64,000 nt of DNA from Ferruginivarius sediminum (GTDB taxonomy: Bacteria; Pseudomonadota; Alphaproteobacteria; Kiloniellales; Rhodovibrionaceae), in assembly GCF_003344765.1 (NCBI RefSeq), contig NZ_QPMH01000001.1, forward strand, positions 248,001-312,000, given 5' to 3'. The notes under the pieces were generated by a model, which was given only the letters and a program-made list of their open reading frames with translations, made no database searches and was not told the origin of the DNA. Position numbers and translations under genes: made by a program. Numbering within the stretch: the first letter of the stretch is position 1; each line of letters opens with the position of its first letter. Shown one piece after another: positions 9,350 to 18,965 of the stretch.

Positions 9350-9379
9350 GGGGGCGGCACCGTCCGAAGTGCCGCCCCC
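9350..9379. terminator. Bidirectional hairpin between fadE and phaC
   Basis: GGGGGCGGCAC (9350-9360) and GTGCCGCCCCC (9369-9379) form a perfect 11-bp stem with an 8-base loop between two converging genes. No T-run follows on either side. A second small hairpin (AGCCGC-CTT-GCGGCT, 9384-9398) lies just beside it. Confidence 0.6.
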
Positions 9380-9425
9380 ACCAAGCCGCCTTGCGGCTGA
9401 TCGACGATCATGATTCCGTTAGCGT

Positions 9426-11243
9426 TTAATCCTGCGCCTTCACCTTGACGTAGGAGCCCGGCGCGTCCTCGATCGGCTCGATGACGCCGCCGCCCGGCTC
9501 GCGGGCCGGGACCTTCGCGGTGCCGGATTTCTGCTCGATCCACTTCTGCCATTCCGGCCACCAGGAGCCCTCAACCGCCTTGGCGTTCTCGAACCACTTG
9601 TCGGGATTCTTCGGGTTCCGGGAGTTGAGCCAGTAGTTGTACTTGTTCGCTGCCGGCGGATTGACCACGCCGGCGATATGGCCGGAGGCGGCGAGCACGA
9701 ACTTGACCGGGCCACTGATTTTGCTGGTCAGCGCGTAGCCCGACTTCCACGGGGCAATGTGGTCTTCCTTCGTCGCCAGGACGAAGGCCGGCTGCTTCAC
9801 CTTCGACAGGTCGATCGGCACACCCTTCAACTCGATCCCGCCGGGCTCGATCAGCTTGTTCTCCTGATACATCTTGCGCAGGTAGAAGCTGTGCATCGCC
9901 GCCGGCATGCGCGTGGAATCCGAGTTCCAGTAGAGCAGGTCGAAGGGGAACGGCTCCTTGCCCAGCAGGTAGTTGTTCACCACGAACGACCAGATCAGGT
10001 CGTTGGCGCGCAGCATGTTGAAGGTCGTCGCCATCGACTTGCCTTCGAGGAAGCCCTTCTCGCGCATCTTCTCTTCAAGCGCGGTGAGCTGTTCCTCGTC
10101 GATGAAGACCTCCAGTTCGCCCGCCTGGGAGAAATCGACCATGGTCGTGAAGAACGTGGCCGACTTGATCCGGTCCGCCTTTCCAGTCTGGTCGAGATAG
10201 GCCAGCGTGCAGGTCAGCAGCGTGCCGCCCAGGCAGTAGCCGATGACGTTCGCTTGCTTTTCGCCGGTGATCTTTTCGATCACGTCCAGCGCGGCCAGCG
10301 GACCGTCGGTCATGTAGTCCTCGAAGGACTTCTGGGCAAGACGCTCGTTCGGGTTGACCCACGAGACGACGAAGACCGTGAAACCCTGGTCCACGGCCCA
10401 CTTCACGAAGGAGTTCTTCTGCCGCAGGTCCAGGATGTAGAACTTGTTGATCCACGGCGGGATGATCAGCAGCGGAACCTTGTAGGTTTCCTCCGTGGTC
10501 GGGGTGTACTGGATCAACTGCATCAAGTCGTTCTGGTAGACGACCTTGCCCGGGGTCACCGCCAGGTTCTTGCCGACCTCGAAAGCGTCGACGTCGGTCT
10601 GGCTGATCTTCCCCTTCTCCATGTCGTCCAGCAGGTTCTCAAGCCCGCGCAGCAGGTTCTCGCCGCCGGTCTCCAGTGTCGTGCGCAGCACCTCCGGATT
10701 GGTCATCACGAAGTTGGAGGGGGCCATCGCGTCGACGAACTGGCGCGTATAGAAGTCGACCTTCTTGGCGGTGTGCTCGTCCAGGCCCTCGACCTCGTTC
10801 ACGGTCGACTGCATCCAGCGTGCACTCAGCAGGTAGGACTGCTTGATGAAGTCGAAAAGCTGGTTCTCCTGCCAGGCCGGGTCCTTGAAGCGGCGGTCGC
10901 CGCGCTCGGGATGCGCGACGGGCTCGGCGTGCTCGCCCATGAGCCGGCTGGTGGTCGACTGCCACAGCCGCAGGTAGTCCTGCCACAGGTTCATCTGCGC
11001 CTGAACCAGCTTGGCCGGATCGGCCATCATGCGCGTCGTCATCTCCATGAACGCGCTGCCGATGTTGAAGGGATCCATCTGCGCGTCGGGTTTCTGCAGA
11101 TGCTGACGTTCAAGAAAATCCGCGACCAGCTTCTGGCTCTTCTCGGCGATACTCGTCATCGTCTGCGAAAGCTCGACCGGATCGGGCAGCTTGACATCCT
11201 GCTGTCCTCCGGCCTGCTGTTGCTGACGCTGTTGCTCAGCCAT
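9426..11243 (-). CDS. phaC: Class I poly(3-hydroxyalkanoate) synthase
   Basis: This 605-residue enzyme polymerises (R)-3-hydroxyacyl-CoA on the surface of storage granules. The lipase-like box GYCLGGT supplies the catalytic cysteine (Cys337); DHIAPW and ASGHIAGVVNPP supply the Asp and His of the triad. PPWINKFYILDLRQKNSFV and FVVSWVNP are typical class I segments. The start at 11243 (MAEQQRQQQQ) has an AAGGAAG ribosome site; the frame stays open further upstream but reads through the intergenic region. The first 20 residues are Gln-rich. No phaA, phaB, phasin or phaR gene is adjacent. Convergence with the beta-oxidation operon fits a supply of monomers from fatty acids. Confidence 0.95.
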   Translation of the reverse strand: MAEQQRQQQQAGGQQDVKLPDPVELSQTMTSIAEKSQKLVADFLERQHLQKPDAQMDPFNIGSAFMEMTTRMMADPAKLVQAQMNLWQDYLRLWQSTTSRLMGEHAEPVAHPERGDRRFKDPAWQENQLFDFIKQSYLLSARWMQSTVNEVEGLDEHTAKKVDFYTRQFVDAMAPSNFVMTNPEVLRTTLETGGENLLRGLENLLDDMEKGKISQTDVDAFEVGKNLAVTPGKVVYQNDLMQLIQYTPTTEETYKVPLLIIPPWINKFYILDLRQKNSFVKWAVDQGFTVFVVSWVNPNERLAQKSFEDYMTDGPLAALDVIEKITGEKQANVIGYCLGGTLLTCTLAYLDQTGKADRIKSATFFTTMVDFSQAGELEVFIDEEQLTALEEKMREKGFLEGKSMATTFNMLRANDLIWSFVVNNYLLGKEPFPFDLLYWNSDSTRMPAAMHSFYLRKMYQENKLIEPGGIELKGVPIDLSKVKQPAFVLATKEDHIAPWKSGYALTSKISGPVKFVLAASGHIAGVVNPPAANKYNYWLNSRNPKNPDKWFENAKAVEGSWWPEWQKWIEQKSGTAKVPAREPGGGVIEPIEDAPGSYVKVKAQD

Positions 11244-11460
11244 GATCGCTTCCTTATGATCTTGGCACTTTGGGGCGTTGCGACCGTTGCGCGGTTGTTG
11301 CTCGGGGGGGCATCCGCGCCGTGCCGCGGTCTTATATTGCGCTGCACACAATAGCCGATAGCCATCACGTTGCAACCATCGAAACGAATAGCAGGGTTGA
11401 CGTAACAGTAACGTAACCCCCGGTAATCTGGACGCAATACACTCAGCACTGGCGGGCGGA
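11244..11460. promoter_or_regulatory. Divergent promoter region phaC / OmpA-like lipoprotein
   Basis: This 217-bp region holds a 19-bp inverted repeat TATTG-N9-CAATA (11335-11353) enclosing TGC-rich sequence, and direct repeats of GTAAC around 11400-11415. Both are candidate operators; TGC-rich sites are known for PhaR-type regulators, but assignment here is speculative. Confidence 0.3.
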
Positions 11461-12570
11461 ATGATACCAAAGGGCGACGCGGGCAGCAGCAACGAATATG
11501 TATCGTTAAACGGGCTTGGGCGAAGTTTTCTTGCGCTGGCGGTTGTATTCGCGCTCGGCGCTTGCGAAACGGTGCAGGACGTGGACCCCACCGGCCTGTT
11601 GGGCGGGGACGATTCGATCTCCGATACGCAGGTGGTCGAGGCACCGGACAGCGAGGCTTCGGCCTATCCAAGCATTTCCAGCGTCGAGGAAGAACCGCCG
11701 CGCCGTCCCTCGCGCAGCGATTCGCGGCGGGAGCTGCAGGCGCAACTGGCCAGCGACCGGGCGAACGCGCGCTACTCCGGCGACGACCTGCGCGCCGAAC
11801 CGCCGCCAGCGCCCGATGTCGCGTCCTCGGAAGGCAGGGAGAGTTCGGAAGGCGGGGAACCGGAGCCGCCCAAGGCAGTGAAGGTGGAAGAGACGGGATC
11901 CGCTCGCGCCCAGCGGACTCAAACAGCAAGCGCCGCGCCGAGTTCGGCGGGAACGGGCGATAGCGGCATGTCCGCAACGGAATTGCCCGGCGAGGAAGCT
12001 GCCGGCGGCGATATGGAAACCAGCCCGGCGTCGGTTGAACGCAGGGACATCCCTCAGCTTGCGCCAAGCCGCGACGGCCAACCTGTCGAAGTCGTCGCAC
12101 CGTCCGCGGAGCGGAGCCGGGCCGGCGGCGCACCGCAGTCGGCGCAGGCGACAACGACCGTCGGCACGGGCATGAAGGACGCCCGGCGGGCTAGCTCGCG
12201 GATGATCTCCGGGGGTGGGGAGCGTATTGCCGTCGTCTACTTCCGGCATGGTTCGCACCGGCTGGGATCGATCGACCGGCAGGTTTTGCGCAAGGTCGCG
12301 GCACTCTACCGCGAGCAGGGCGGGCACCTGCGTATCGTGGGCCACGCCAGCAGCCGCACCGCGACGCTGGATCCAATCGCCCACCGGGTGGCCAACCTTG
12401 ACGTTTCGCTGAAGCGCGCGGAGACCGTGGCCGATGCGCTGATCGGTATGAATGTGCCGCGGCAGGACATCCGTGTGGAGGCGCGGGCCAACCGCGATCC
12501 GGTCTATCACGAGTTCATGCCGACGGGCGAAGCCGGAAACCGCCGCGCCGAGGTTTACCTGGAGCGTTAA
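11461..12570 (+). CDS. OmpA-family outer-membrane lipoprotein
   Basis: A 369-residue protein with a hydrophobic signal segment ending in the lipobox LGAC (Cys35), so it is probably lipid-anchored. A long, low-complexity, acidic and Pro/Ser/Ala-rich linker (about residues 40-250) leads to a C-terminal OmpA-like peptidoglycan-binding domain. That domain shows VVYFRHGSHRL, LRIVGHASSRTA and the RRAEVYL end. The peptidoglycan-contacting Asp and Arg positions of classic OmpA domains are only partly recognisable. The linker may span the periplasm between outer membrane and cell wall. The start is not strongly supported by a ribosome site. Confidence 0.75.
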   Translation: MIPKGDAGSSNEYVSLNGLGRSFLALAVVFALGACETVQDVDPTGLLGGDDSISDTQVVEAPDSEASAYPSISSVEEEPPRRPSRSDSRRELQAQLASDRANARYSGDDLRAEPPPAPDVASSEGRESSEGGEPEPPKAVKVEETGSARAQRTQTASAAPSSAGTGDSGMSATELPGEEAAGGDMETSPASVERRDIPQLAPSRDGQPVEVVAPSAERSRAGGAPQSAQATTTVGTGMKDARRASSRMISGGGERIAVVYFRHGSHRLGSIDRQVLRKVAALYREQGGHLRIVGHASSRTATLDPIAHRVANLDVSLKRAETVADALIGMNVPRQDIRVEARANRDPVYHEFMPTGEAGNRRAEVYLER

Positions 12571-12685
12571 GCCGTCGTAATAAGGGGTCCACGTGGCTAT
12601 CGCCCGGGGGTAGTGGCCGCGATACTGCGTGAAGACGCGTGCGGACGTCTGCAAACGTATTCATCCGTCAACATCGGCGCGGGAC

Positions 12686-13930
12686 ATGGAACAGGAATTC
12701 CACCGTATCAAGCGGCTCCCGCCCTACGTCTTCGCCGAGGTCAACAAGCTGAAGGCCGAGGCGCGGGCGCGCGGCGAGGACATCATCGACTTCGGCATGG
12801 GCAATCCGGACATGCCGCCGCCGCAGCACGTGATCGACAAGCTGAGCGAGGCGGTGCAAAACCCGCGCGCCCATCGATACTCCAATTCGCGCGGGATTCC
12901 GGGTCTGCGCAAGGCCTTGGCGGGCTACTACGCGCGCCGCTTCGGCGTGGAGCTGGACCCCGAGCGCGAGGCCATCGTGACACTCGGCTCCAAGGAGGGG
13001 TTGGCCAACCTGGCGCAGGCGATCACCAGTCCCGGCGACATCTTCCTGGTGCCGAACCCCAGCTATCCGATTCACGCCTTCGGCTTTATTATCGCCGGCG
13101 CCGCGCTGCGCGCGCTGCCGCTGGCGGACTTCGACGATGACAGCGTGGATTTCCGGCGCGCGTTCATGCACCAGATGGAGCGCGCGCTGCGCCACTCGGT
13201 GCCGAAGCCGCTGGCGGTCGTCCTGAACTTCCCGGCCAATCCGACGACGCGCACGGTGGACCTGGACTTCTATGGCGAGGTGGTGGAGTTCTGCCGGCAT
13301 CACGGCATCTACGCGATTTCCGACATCGCCTATTCCGAGGTCTACTTCGACGGCAACCCGCCGCCGTCGATCCTTCAGGTTCCGGGCGCGCGCGAGGTGG
13401 CTGTGGAATTCACCTCGCTGTCCAAGACCTATTCCATGCCGGGCTGGCGCGTCGGCTTCTGCGCGGGCAACGAGAAGCTGATCGCCGCGCTGGCGCGGGT
13501 GAAGTCCTACGTCGACTACGGCGCCTTCACCCCGATCCAGGTGGCCGCGACGGCGGCTCTCAACGGGCCGCAAGAATGTGTGGATGAGATGCGCGCGCGC
13601 TATCGCGAGCGTCGCGACGTGCTGGTGCGCGGGCTGAACGCGGCGGGGTGGCCGGTGGCCGCGCCCTCGTCGACGATGTTCGTATGGGCGCCGATTCCCG
13701 AGGCGTTCCGCGAGATGGGGTCGCTGGCGTTCTCCAAGCTGCTGCTGGAGGAGGCGGAGGTCGCCGTCAGCCCGGGCGTCGGTTTTGGCGAATACGGCGA
13801 TTCCTATGTCCGCCTCGCTCTGGTAGAGAACCAGCACCGGACGCGGCAGGCCGTCCGCAACATCAAGGCTTTCATGCGCAAGGCCTGCATTTCGGAAGAG
13901 AATTCACAGGCACAGAAGGTGGCGTTTTGA
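12686..13930 (+). CDS. Class I/II PLP aminotransferase (AlaC / DAP-aminotransferase-like)
   Basis: This 414-residue fold-type I enzyme begins MEQEFHRIKRLPPYVFAEVN, typical of the AlaC/LL-diaminopimelate-aminotransferase-like group. The PLP lysine is in SLSKTYSMPGWRVGF, the Asn/Asp/Tyr cofactor contacts are in NFPANPTT and ISDIAYSEV, and the C-terminal Arg is in SYVRLALVEN. A GTG at 12629 would add 19 residues of no evident homology. The gene directly precedes homoserine dehydrogenase, whose TTG start overlaps its stop. This order is common in alphaproteobacteria. The amino donor and product (alanine, aspartate-family or diaminopimelate) cannot be decided from sequence. Confidence 0.85.
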   Translation: MEQEFHRIKRLPPYVFAEVNKLKAEARARGEDIIDFGMGNPDMPPPQHVIDKLSEAVQNPRAHRYSNSRGIPGLRKALAGYYARRFGVELDPEREAIVTLGSKEGLANLAQAITSPGDIFLVPNPSYPIHAFGFIIAGAALRALPLADFDDDSVDFRRAFMHQMERALRHSVPKPLAVVLNFPANPTTRTVDLDFYGEVVEFCRHHGIYAISDIAYSEVYFDGNPPPSILQVPGAREVAVEFTSLSKTYSMPGWRVGFCAGNEKLIAALARVKSYVDYGAFTPIQVAATAALNGPQECVDEMRARYRERRDVLVRGLNAAGWPVAAPSSTMFVWAPIPEAFREMGSLAFSKLLLEEAEVAVSPGVGFGEYGDSYVRLALVENQHRTRQAVRNIKAFMRKACISEENSQAQKVAF

Positions 13931-15222
13931 GCGAAACGCTGAAAATTGGCGTCGCGGGCCTCGGCACGGTCGGAGTCGGCACGCTGCAATTGATCGAGAA
14001 GCACTATGAACTGATCGCCCAGCGCTGCGGCCGGCCGGTCCTGGTCACCGCCGTTTCCGCGCGCGACCGGCGCAAGGACCGGGGCCTCGACCTCTCCGCC
14101 GTGCGCTGGTTCGAGGACGCCACGGCGATGGCGGCCGACCCGGATATCGACGTCGTGATCGAACTGATCGGCGGCGCGGACGGCCCGGCAAAGGAGATCG
14201 TCGAGGCGGCGCTGTCGAACGGCAAGCACGTCATCACCGCGAACAAGGCGATGATCGCCCACCATGGCACGGAACTGGCCCAGCGCGCCGAGCAGGCGGG
14301 TGTGGCCCTGGCGTGCGAGGCGGCGGTGTGCGGCGGCATCCCGATCATAAAGACCTTGCGAGAGGGGTTGGCTGGGAACGCCATCAACGGCATCTACGGC
14401 ATCCTCAACGGCACATCCAACTTCATCCTTTCCAGCATGCGCGACACCGGACGCGAGTTCGGCGAGGTGCTGGCCGAGGCGCAGAAGCTGGGTTACGCCG
14501 AGGCGGACCCCGGCTTCGACATCGACGGCGTCGACGCGGCGCACAAGCTGGCGATCCTGACCGCACTGGCCTATAACTGCGAGGTCGATTTCGACGGCGT
14601 GCACGTCGAGGGTATCCGCGACGTTACATCGCTCGACATCGCTTTCGCCGACGAGCTTGGCTACCGTATCAAGTTGTTGGGCATCGCGCGGCTTACCAAT
14701 GGCGGGGTGGAGCAGCGCGTCCACCCCTGTATGGTCCGTAAGGACGCGCCGATAGCCAACGTCGAGGGCGTCTACAACGCTGTCGTGGCCGACGGCGACT
14801 TCGTCGGCTCGCTGCTGACGGAGGGTGAGGGTGCCGGCGCCGGGCCCACGGCCTCGGCGGTGGTGGCCGACCTGATCGACATAGCTCGCGGCGTGCGCCT
14901 GCCGACCTTCGCGGTGCCGGCGAGCGTGCTGGACCGCCGGCCCTCGCGCGCGATGGCCGAGCACTGGGGCGGCTACTACCTGCGCCTGATGTGCGTCGAC
15001 CAGTCGGGCGTAATCGCCGACATCACGGCGGTGCTGCGCGACGAGGACATCTCGGTGGAATCGATGGTGCAGCGCGGGCGCGGGCCGGCCGGCGAGGCCG
15101 TGCCGATCGTCATCACCACGCACGAAACGACGGAAGCCGGCATGACCCGCGCGCTGGACAGGATCGCGGCTCTCGATACGGTGCTGGAGTCGCCGAGGCT
15201 CATTCGTATTGAGCCGTTGTAG
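13927..15222 (+). CDS. hom: Homoserine dehydrogenase
   Basis: A 431-residue NAD(P)-dependent enzyme that reduces aspartate semialdehyde to homoserine, the branch point to threonine and methionine. It has an N-terminal Rossmann motif GVAGLGTVGVGT, the catalytic region YGILNGTSNFIL and EADPGFDIDGVDAAHKLAIL, and a C-terminal ACT domain (YYLRLMCVDQSGVIADIT) for feedback by threonine. The TTG at 13927 is chosen because AAGGTGG lies just upstream and it overlaps the preceding stop (TTGA), giving a normal family length. Translational coupling to the aminotransferase is likely. Confidence 0.95.
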   Translation: MSETLKIGVAGLGTVGVGTLQLIEKHYELIAQRCGRPVLVTAVSARDRRKDRGLDLSAVRWFEDATAMAADPDIDVVIELIGGADGPAKEIVEAALSNGKHVITANKAMIAHHGTELAQRAEQAGVALACEAAVCGGIPIIKTLREGLAGNAINGIYGILNGTSNFILSSMRDTGREFGEVLAEAQKLGYAEADPGFDIDGVDAAHKLAILTALAYNCEVDFDGVHVEGIRDVTSLDIAFADELGYRIKLLGIARLTNGGVEQRVHPCMVRKDAPIANVEGVYNAVVADGDFVGSLLTEGEGAGAGPTASAVVADLIDIARGVRLPTFAVPASVLDRRPSRAMAEHWGGYYLRLMCVDQSGVIADITAVLRDEDISVESMVQRGRGPAGEAVPIVITTHETTEAGMTRALDRIAALDTVLESPRLIRIEPL

Positions 15223-15333
15223 GTAGGGCTGAACGCTTGCCGCACGGCGGCGAATCCGGCAGGAAGGAACCAAGCGGCGCCGGCCTTCGATGATAGGGGC
15301 TGCGCGACCTCAATCGACTGGGGAAGGATAGGC

Positions 15334-16320
15334 ATGTCCAAAGGCATTTCGCTCGACCGCAACTTGGCGCTGGAAGGCGTTCGCGTGACCGAATTGACCG
15401 CGCTGGCCGCCTCGCGCCTGATGGGCCGCGGCGACGAGAAGGCGGCCGATCAGGCGGCGGTGAACGCGATGCGCACGGCCCTCAACGGGCTGCCGATCAA
15501 GGGCACGGTCGTCATCGGCGAGGGCGAGCGCGACGAGGCGCCGATGCTGTATATCGGCGAGGAAGTCGGTGCCGGCGGGCCGCCGGTCGATATCGCACTA
15601 GACCCGCTGGAGGGCACGACCATCACCGCCAAGGGCGGGGCGAACGCGCTGGCCGTGATCGCGATGGCGGAATCCGGCGGCTTCCTCAACGCGCCCGATG
15701 TCTACATGAACAAGATCGCCGTCGGTGGCGGACTGCCGGACCATGTCGTCGACCTGGACGCCGAGCCGAAGGACAACCTGAAGGAATTGGCGAAGGCAAA
15801 GGGCAGGGATGTCGGGGACCTCGTCGTCTGCATCCTGGACCGGCCGCGCCACAGCGACCTGATCGCCAAGGTGCGCGAGGCCGGCGCGCGGATCATGCTG
15901 ATCAGCGACGGCGACGTCTCGGGCGTGATCGCGACCAGCCGCTACAACGCCGGCGTCGACATGTATATGGGCATCGGTGGTGCGCCCGAGGGCGTGCTGG
16001 CGGCCGCCGCGCTGCGCTGCATCGGCGGGCAGATGGAGGGTCGGCTTGTCTTCCGCAACGACGACGAGCGGGGCCGAGCGCAGCGCTGGGGCATCACCGA
16101 CTATGACCGCAAGTACGGCCTGGAGGAACTGGCCGGGGGCGACGTCATGTTCGCCGCGACCGGCGTGACCGACGGGGCGATGCTGCGCGGCGTCCGCCGC
16201 TTTACCGGCGGGGCCAAGACGCACTCGATGGTGATGCGCTCCAAGACCGGCACCGTCCGCTTCATCGAGGCCGATCACAACTTCCAGCGCAAGACCTGGG
16301 CGGAGATCGCGGGCCAGTAG
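15334..16320 (+). CDS. glpX: Class II fructose-1,6-bisphosphatase (GlpX)
   Basis: This 328-residue cytoplasmic enzyme removes the 1-phosphate of fructose-1,6-bisphosphate in gluconeogenesis. It carries MGRGDEKAADQAAVNAMR, the metal-binding motif DPLEGTT, and GIGGAPEGVLAAAALRC near the substrate site. An ATG with an AAGGAT-type ribosome site 112 bp after hom sets the start. recJ begins 7 bp after its stop, so the two are probably cotranscribed. Confidence 0.95.
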   Translation: MSKGISLDRNLALEGVRVTELTALAASRLMGRGDEKAADQAAVNAMRTALNGLPIKGTVVIGEGERDEAPMLYIGEEVGAGGPPVDIALDPLEGTTITAKGGANALAVIAMAESGGFLNAPDVYMNKIAVGGGLPDHVVDLDAEPKDNLKELAKAKGRDVGDLVVCILDRPRHSDLIAKVREAGARIMLISDGDVSGVIATSRYNAGVDMYMGIGGAPEGVLAAAALRCIGGQMEGRLVFRNDDERGRAQRWGITDYDRKYGLEELAGGDVMFAATGVTDGAMLRGVRRFTGGAKTHSMVMRSKTGTVRFIEADHNFQRKTWAEIAGQ

Positions 16321-16327
16321 GCCGGCG

Positions 16328-18124
16328 ATGCCGACCCAAGCCGCCCGGACGCGCGCGTGCTTCCTCGACGTCGAGCAGTCGCTCGGCGGCAAACGCTGGG
16401 AGGCGCGCAACGGCGACGAACGCATGGCCCGCGCCCTGGCTCAGCGTCTGGGGCTGCCTGAGGTCGTGGGCCGCGTCATGGCCGGGCGCGGCGTCGATCT
16501 GGAGCATGCGGAGGGCTATCTGAACCCCTCGCTCAAGACCGATCTTCCCGATCCCTCCGGCTTCAAGGACATGGACGCCGCGGCCGAGCGGCTGGCCCGC
16601 GCCGTCATGGCGGGCGAGCCAATGGCGCTGTTCGCGGACTACGACGTCGACGGCGGCACCTCGGCGGCGCTGCTGGGCCGTTTTCTGACAGCGGTTGGCG
16701 CCGAGCCGCGCATCTATGTGCCGGACCGGCTGAACGAGGGCTATGGGCCGAACGTTCCGGCGCTGCAACGGCTGCGGGACGAAGGGTACAAGCTGATCGT
16801 CTGCCTGGACTGCGGGACGACCGCCCATGAACCGCTGGAGGCCGCCGCGTCCATGGGGCTGGAGGTCGTTGTCGCCGACCATCACGAGGCGGAGCCGAAG
16901 CTGCCGCCGGCCCTGGCGCTGGTGAACCCGAACCGCCTGGACGAGAGCGGCGCGCACGGGCAGATGGCGGCCGTCGGCGTGACCTTCCTGCTGGTGGTCG
17001 CCGTGAACCGGGCCTTGCGCGCGGCCGGCGCCTATGGTGGGGAGCGGGCCGAGCCGGACCTGCGGCGCTGGCTGGATCTCGTCGCGCTGGGCACCGTTTG
17101 CGACGTGGTGCCGCTGACCGGGGTGAACCGGGCGCTGGTGGCGCGCGGCCTTGACGTGCTGGCACAGCGGCGGAACGCCGGCATCGCGGCGCTGTGCGAC
17201 GTGGCACGGCTCGACGAGAAGCCGACGCCCTTTCATCTGGGCTTCCTGCTGGGGCCGCGCGTCAACGCGGGCGGCCGTGTCGGGCGCGCTGACCTGGGCG
17301 CGCGGCTGCTGTCGACCGATATGCCCGGAGAGGCGGCGCGGATCGCCGAGGAGCTGGACCGCCTCAACACCGAGCGAAAGGAGCTTGAGGCTCAGGTGCT
17401 GGAGGCGGCGCTCGCGCAGGTGGAGGCGGAGGGCACGCCCGAAGGCATGGTGTTCGCCGCCGGCGAAGGCTGGCATCCGGGCGTCATCGGCATCGTCGCC
17501 AGCCGCCTGATGGAGCGTTACGACCTGCCGGCCCTCGTCGTCGCGCTGGACGGGAACGGTCAGGGCAAGGGCTCTGGCCGTTCGGTGCGCGGCGTCGATT
17601 TGGGTGGCGCGGTGATCGCCGCGCGGCAGGCCGGCCTGCTGATTGACGGCGGCGGCCACACGATGGCGGCGGGCCTGACCGTGGCGGCGGATGCGATGGC
17701 CGAGGCGCGGGACTTCCTGCGTGAGCGGCTGACCAGGGCGCTGACGACCAGCGGTTACGTTCCCTCGCTGGGGCTCGACGGCGCGGTGAACCCGCGTGGC
17801 GCGACGGCCGAGCTTGTGCGCACGCTGGAGCGGCTGGGTCCTTACGGCACCGGCAACGCCGAGCCGCGCTTCGCCGTGCCGCAGGCGCAGATCGTCAAGC
17901 CAGAGGTGGTGGGAGAGAAGCACGTCCGCTGTTACCTGACCGGCCCGGACGGCGGCCGGCTGAAGGCGATTGCATTCCGTTCCGTGGACCGGCCGCTGGG
18001 CCGCGCGCTCCTGGAGAATCGGGGCGTTCCGCTGCATGTGGCGGGCAAGCTGCGCCTCGATCAATGGGCCGGCCGCGACAATGTGCAATTAATCATTGAG
18101 GACGCGGCGGCGGCTGGACGTTAG
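16328..18124 (+). CDS. recJ: Single-stranded-DNA-specific exonuclease RecJ
   Basis: A 598-residue 5'-3' exonuclease acting in recombinational and mismatch repair. The DHH phosphoesterase motifs are present: FADYDVDGGTSAALL (motif I), CLDCGTTA, and VVVADHHEAEP with the defining DHH. The DHHA1 region shows GEGWHPGVIGIVASRL and GGGHTMAAGLTV, and a C-terminal OB-like domain follows. Length is normal for the alphaproteobacterial form. The start codon follows glpX at 7 bp without a strong ribosome site of its own. Confidence 0.95.
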   Translation: MPTQAARTRACFLDVEQSLGGKRWEARNGDERMARALAQRLGLPEVVGRVMAGRGVDLEHAEGYLNPSLKTDLPDPSGFKDMDAAAERLARAVMAGEPMALFADYDVDGGTSAALLGRFLTAVGAEPRIYVPDRLNEGYGPNVPALQRLRDEGYKLIVCLDCGTTAHEPLEAAASMGLEVVVADHHEAEPKLPPALALVNPNRLDESGAHGQMAAVGVTFLLVVAVNRALRAAGAYGGERAEPDLRRWLDLVALGTVCDVVPLTGVNRALVARGLDVLAQRRNAGIAALCDVARLDEKPTPFHLGFLLGPRVNAGGRVGRADLGARLLSTDMPGEAARIAEELDRLNTERKELEAQVLEAALAQVEAEGTPEGMVFAAGEGWHPGVIGIVASRLMERYDLPALVVALDGNGQGKGSGRSVRGVDLGGAVIAARQAGLLIDGGGHTMAAGLTVAADAMAEARDFLRERLTRALTTSGYVPSLGLDGAVNPRGATAELVRTLERLGPYGTGNAEPRFAVPQAQIVKPEVVGEKHVRCYLTGPDGGRLKAIAFRSVDRPLGRALLENRGVPLHVAGKLRLDQWAGRDNVQLIIEDAAAAGR

Positions 18125-18137
18125 ACTGTTCGCTATT

Positions 18138-18905
18138 ATGCGCCGCTTTTCGCCCTGTCCGGCTTTGCGAGTGGCGTGGGTCCTCGCGTTTGCGAGCCTG
18201 GCCGCGCCTGCCGACGCGCGTGCCGAAGCGGTGGAGCTCGAACTGGTGCTGGCGGTGGACGCGTCCTCCAGCGTGAATCGCGCCGAGTTCGATTTGCAGG
18301 TGACCGGCATCGCCCGGGCGTTCGGCCATCCCTCGGTCTTGAACGCCATCGAGGCGGTGGGCGGTAACGGCATCGCCGTCACACTCCTGCAATGGTCGGG
18401 CACCGACCAGCAAAAGCTCGCCGTGCCCTGGACGCGGGTCCACGACCCGGATACGGCGGGCAGCTTTGGCGACGCGGTCGGGGTCGCGCCCCGCTATGTC
18501 CTGACGGGCGGCACGGCCATCGGGCAGGCGCTGGAGGCCGCGCTGGCGGCGTTCGAGGGGAATGGCTTCGAGGGCCGGCGGCGCGCCATCGACATCTCCG
18601 GCGACGGGCGCGCCAACGTCGGCCTGCGCCCGGAAATCGCCAGCCAGGGCGCCGCCGCGGCGGGAATCACTATTAACGGACTTGCCATCCTGAACGAGGA
18701 GCCGGGCCTGGACCGCTATTACCTGGACAACGTCATCGGCGGCCCCGGCGCCTTCCTTATGACCGCGACCAACTACGACGACTTCGCCACCGCCATCCGC
18801 CGCAAGCTGATCCAGGAAATCGCCGGCGCCCCCGTCGCTAGCCGCGAACCGCCGAAGACGCAGGAAAACGTGGAAGGAAGCGCCCAGGCCGCAGGGAATC
18901 CCTGA
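18138..18905 (+). CDS. DUF1194 secreted von-Willebrand-factor-A-like protein
   Basis: This 255-residue protein begins MRRFSPCP and has a hydrophobic signal segment ending in the Ala-rich ADARAEA. The mature part starts VELELVLAVDASSSVN, a MIDAS-like metal site (DxSxS), followed by LTGGTAIGQAL and IDISGDGRANVG. This is the pattern of DUF1194 proteins of alphaproteobacteria. It is probably periplasmic and binds a divalent metal; the role is unknown. The start at 18138 places the signal peptide at the N terminus; an upstream in-frame ATG at 18096 would overlap recJ. Confidence 0.8.
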   Translation: MRRFSPCPALRVAWVLAFASLAAPADARAEAVELELVLAVDASSSVNRAEFDLQVTGIARAFGHPSVLNAIEAVGGNGIAVTLLQWSGTDQQKLAVPWTRVHDPDTAGSFGDAVGVAPRYVLTGGTAIGQALEAALAAFEGNGFEGRRRAIDISGDGRANVGLRPEIASQGAAAAGITINGLAILNEEPGLDRYYLDNVIGGPGAFLMTATNYDDFATAIRRKLIQEIAGAPVASREPPKTQENVEGSAQAAGNP

Positions 18906-18965
18906 CGTCCCCCTTGCGTTCGCCGTCCATCTTGGCTATGTCATGCCCGCGCCGCAAAGGCACGC

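Noticed and set aside
11397..11416. Additional LiuR-like operator upstream of phaC (TTGACGTAACAGTAACGTAA)
   Set aside because: The half-sites are not inverted with the TGACG-N4-CGTCA spacing; the sequence reads better as GTAAC direct repeats.
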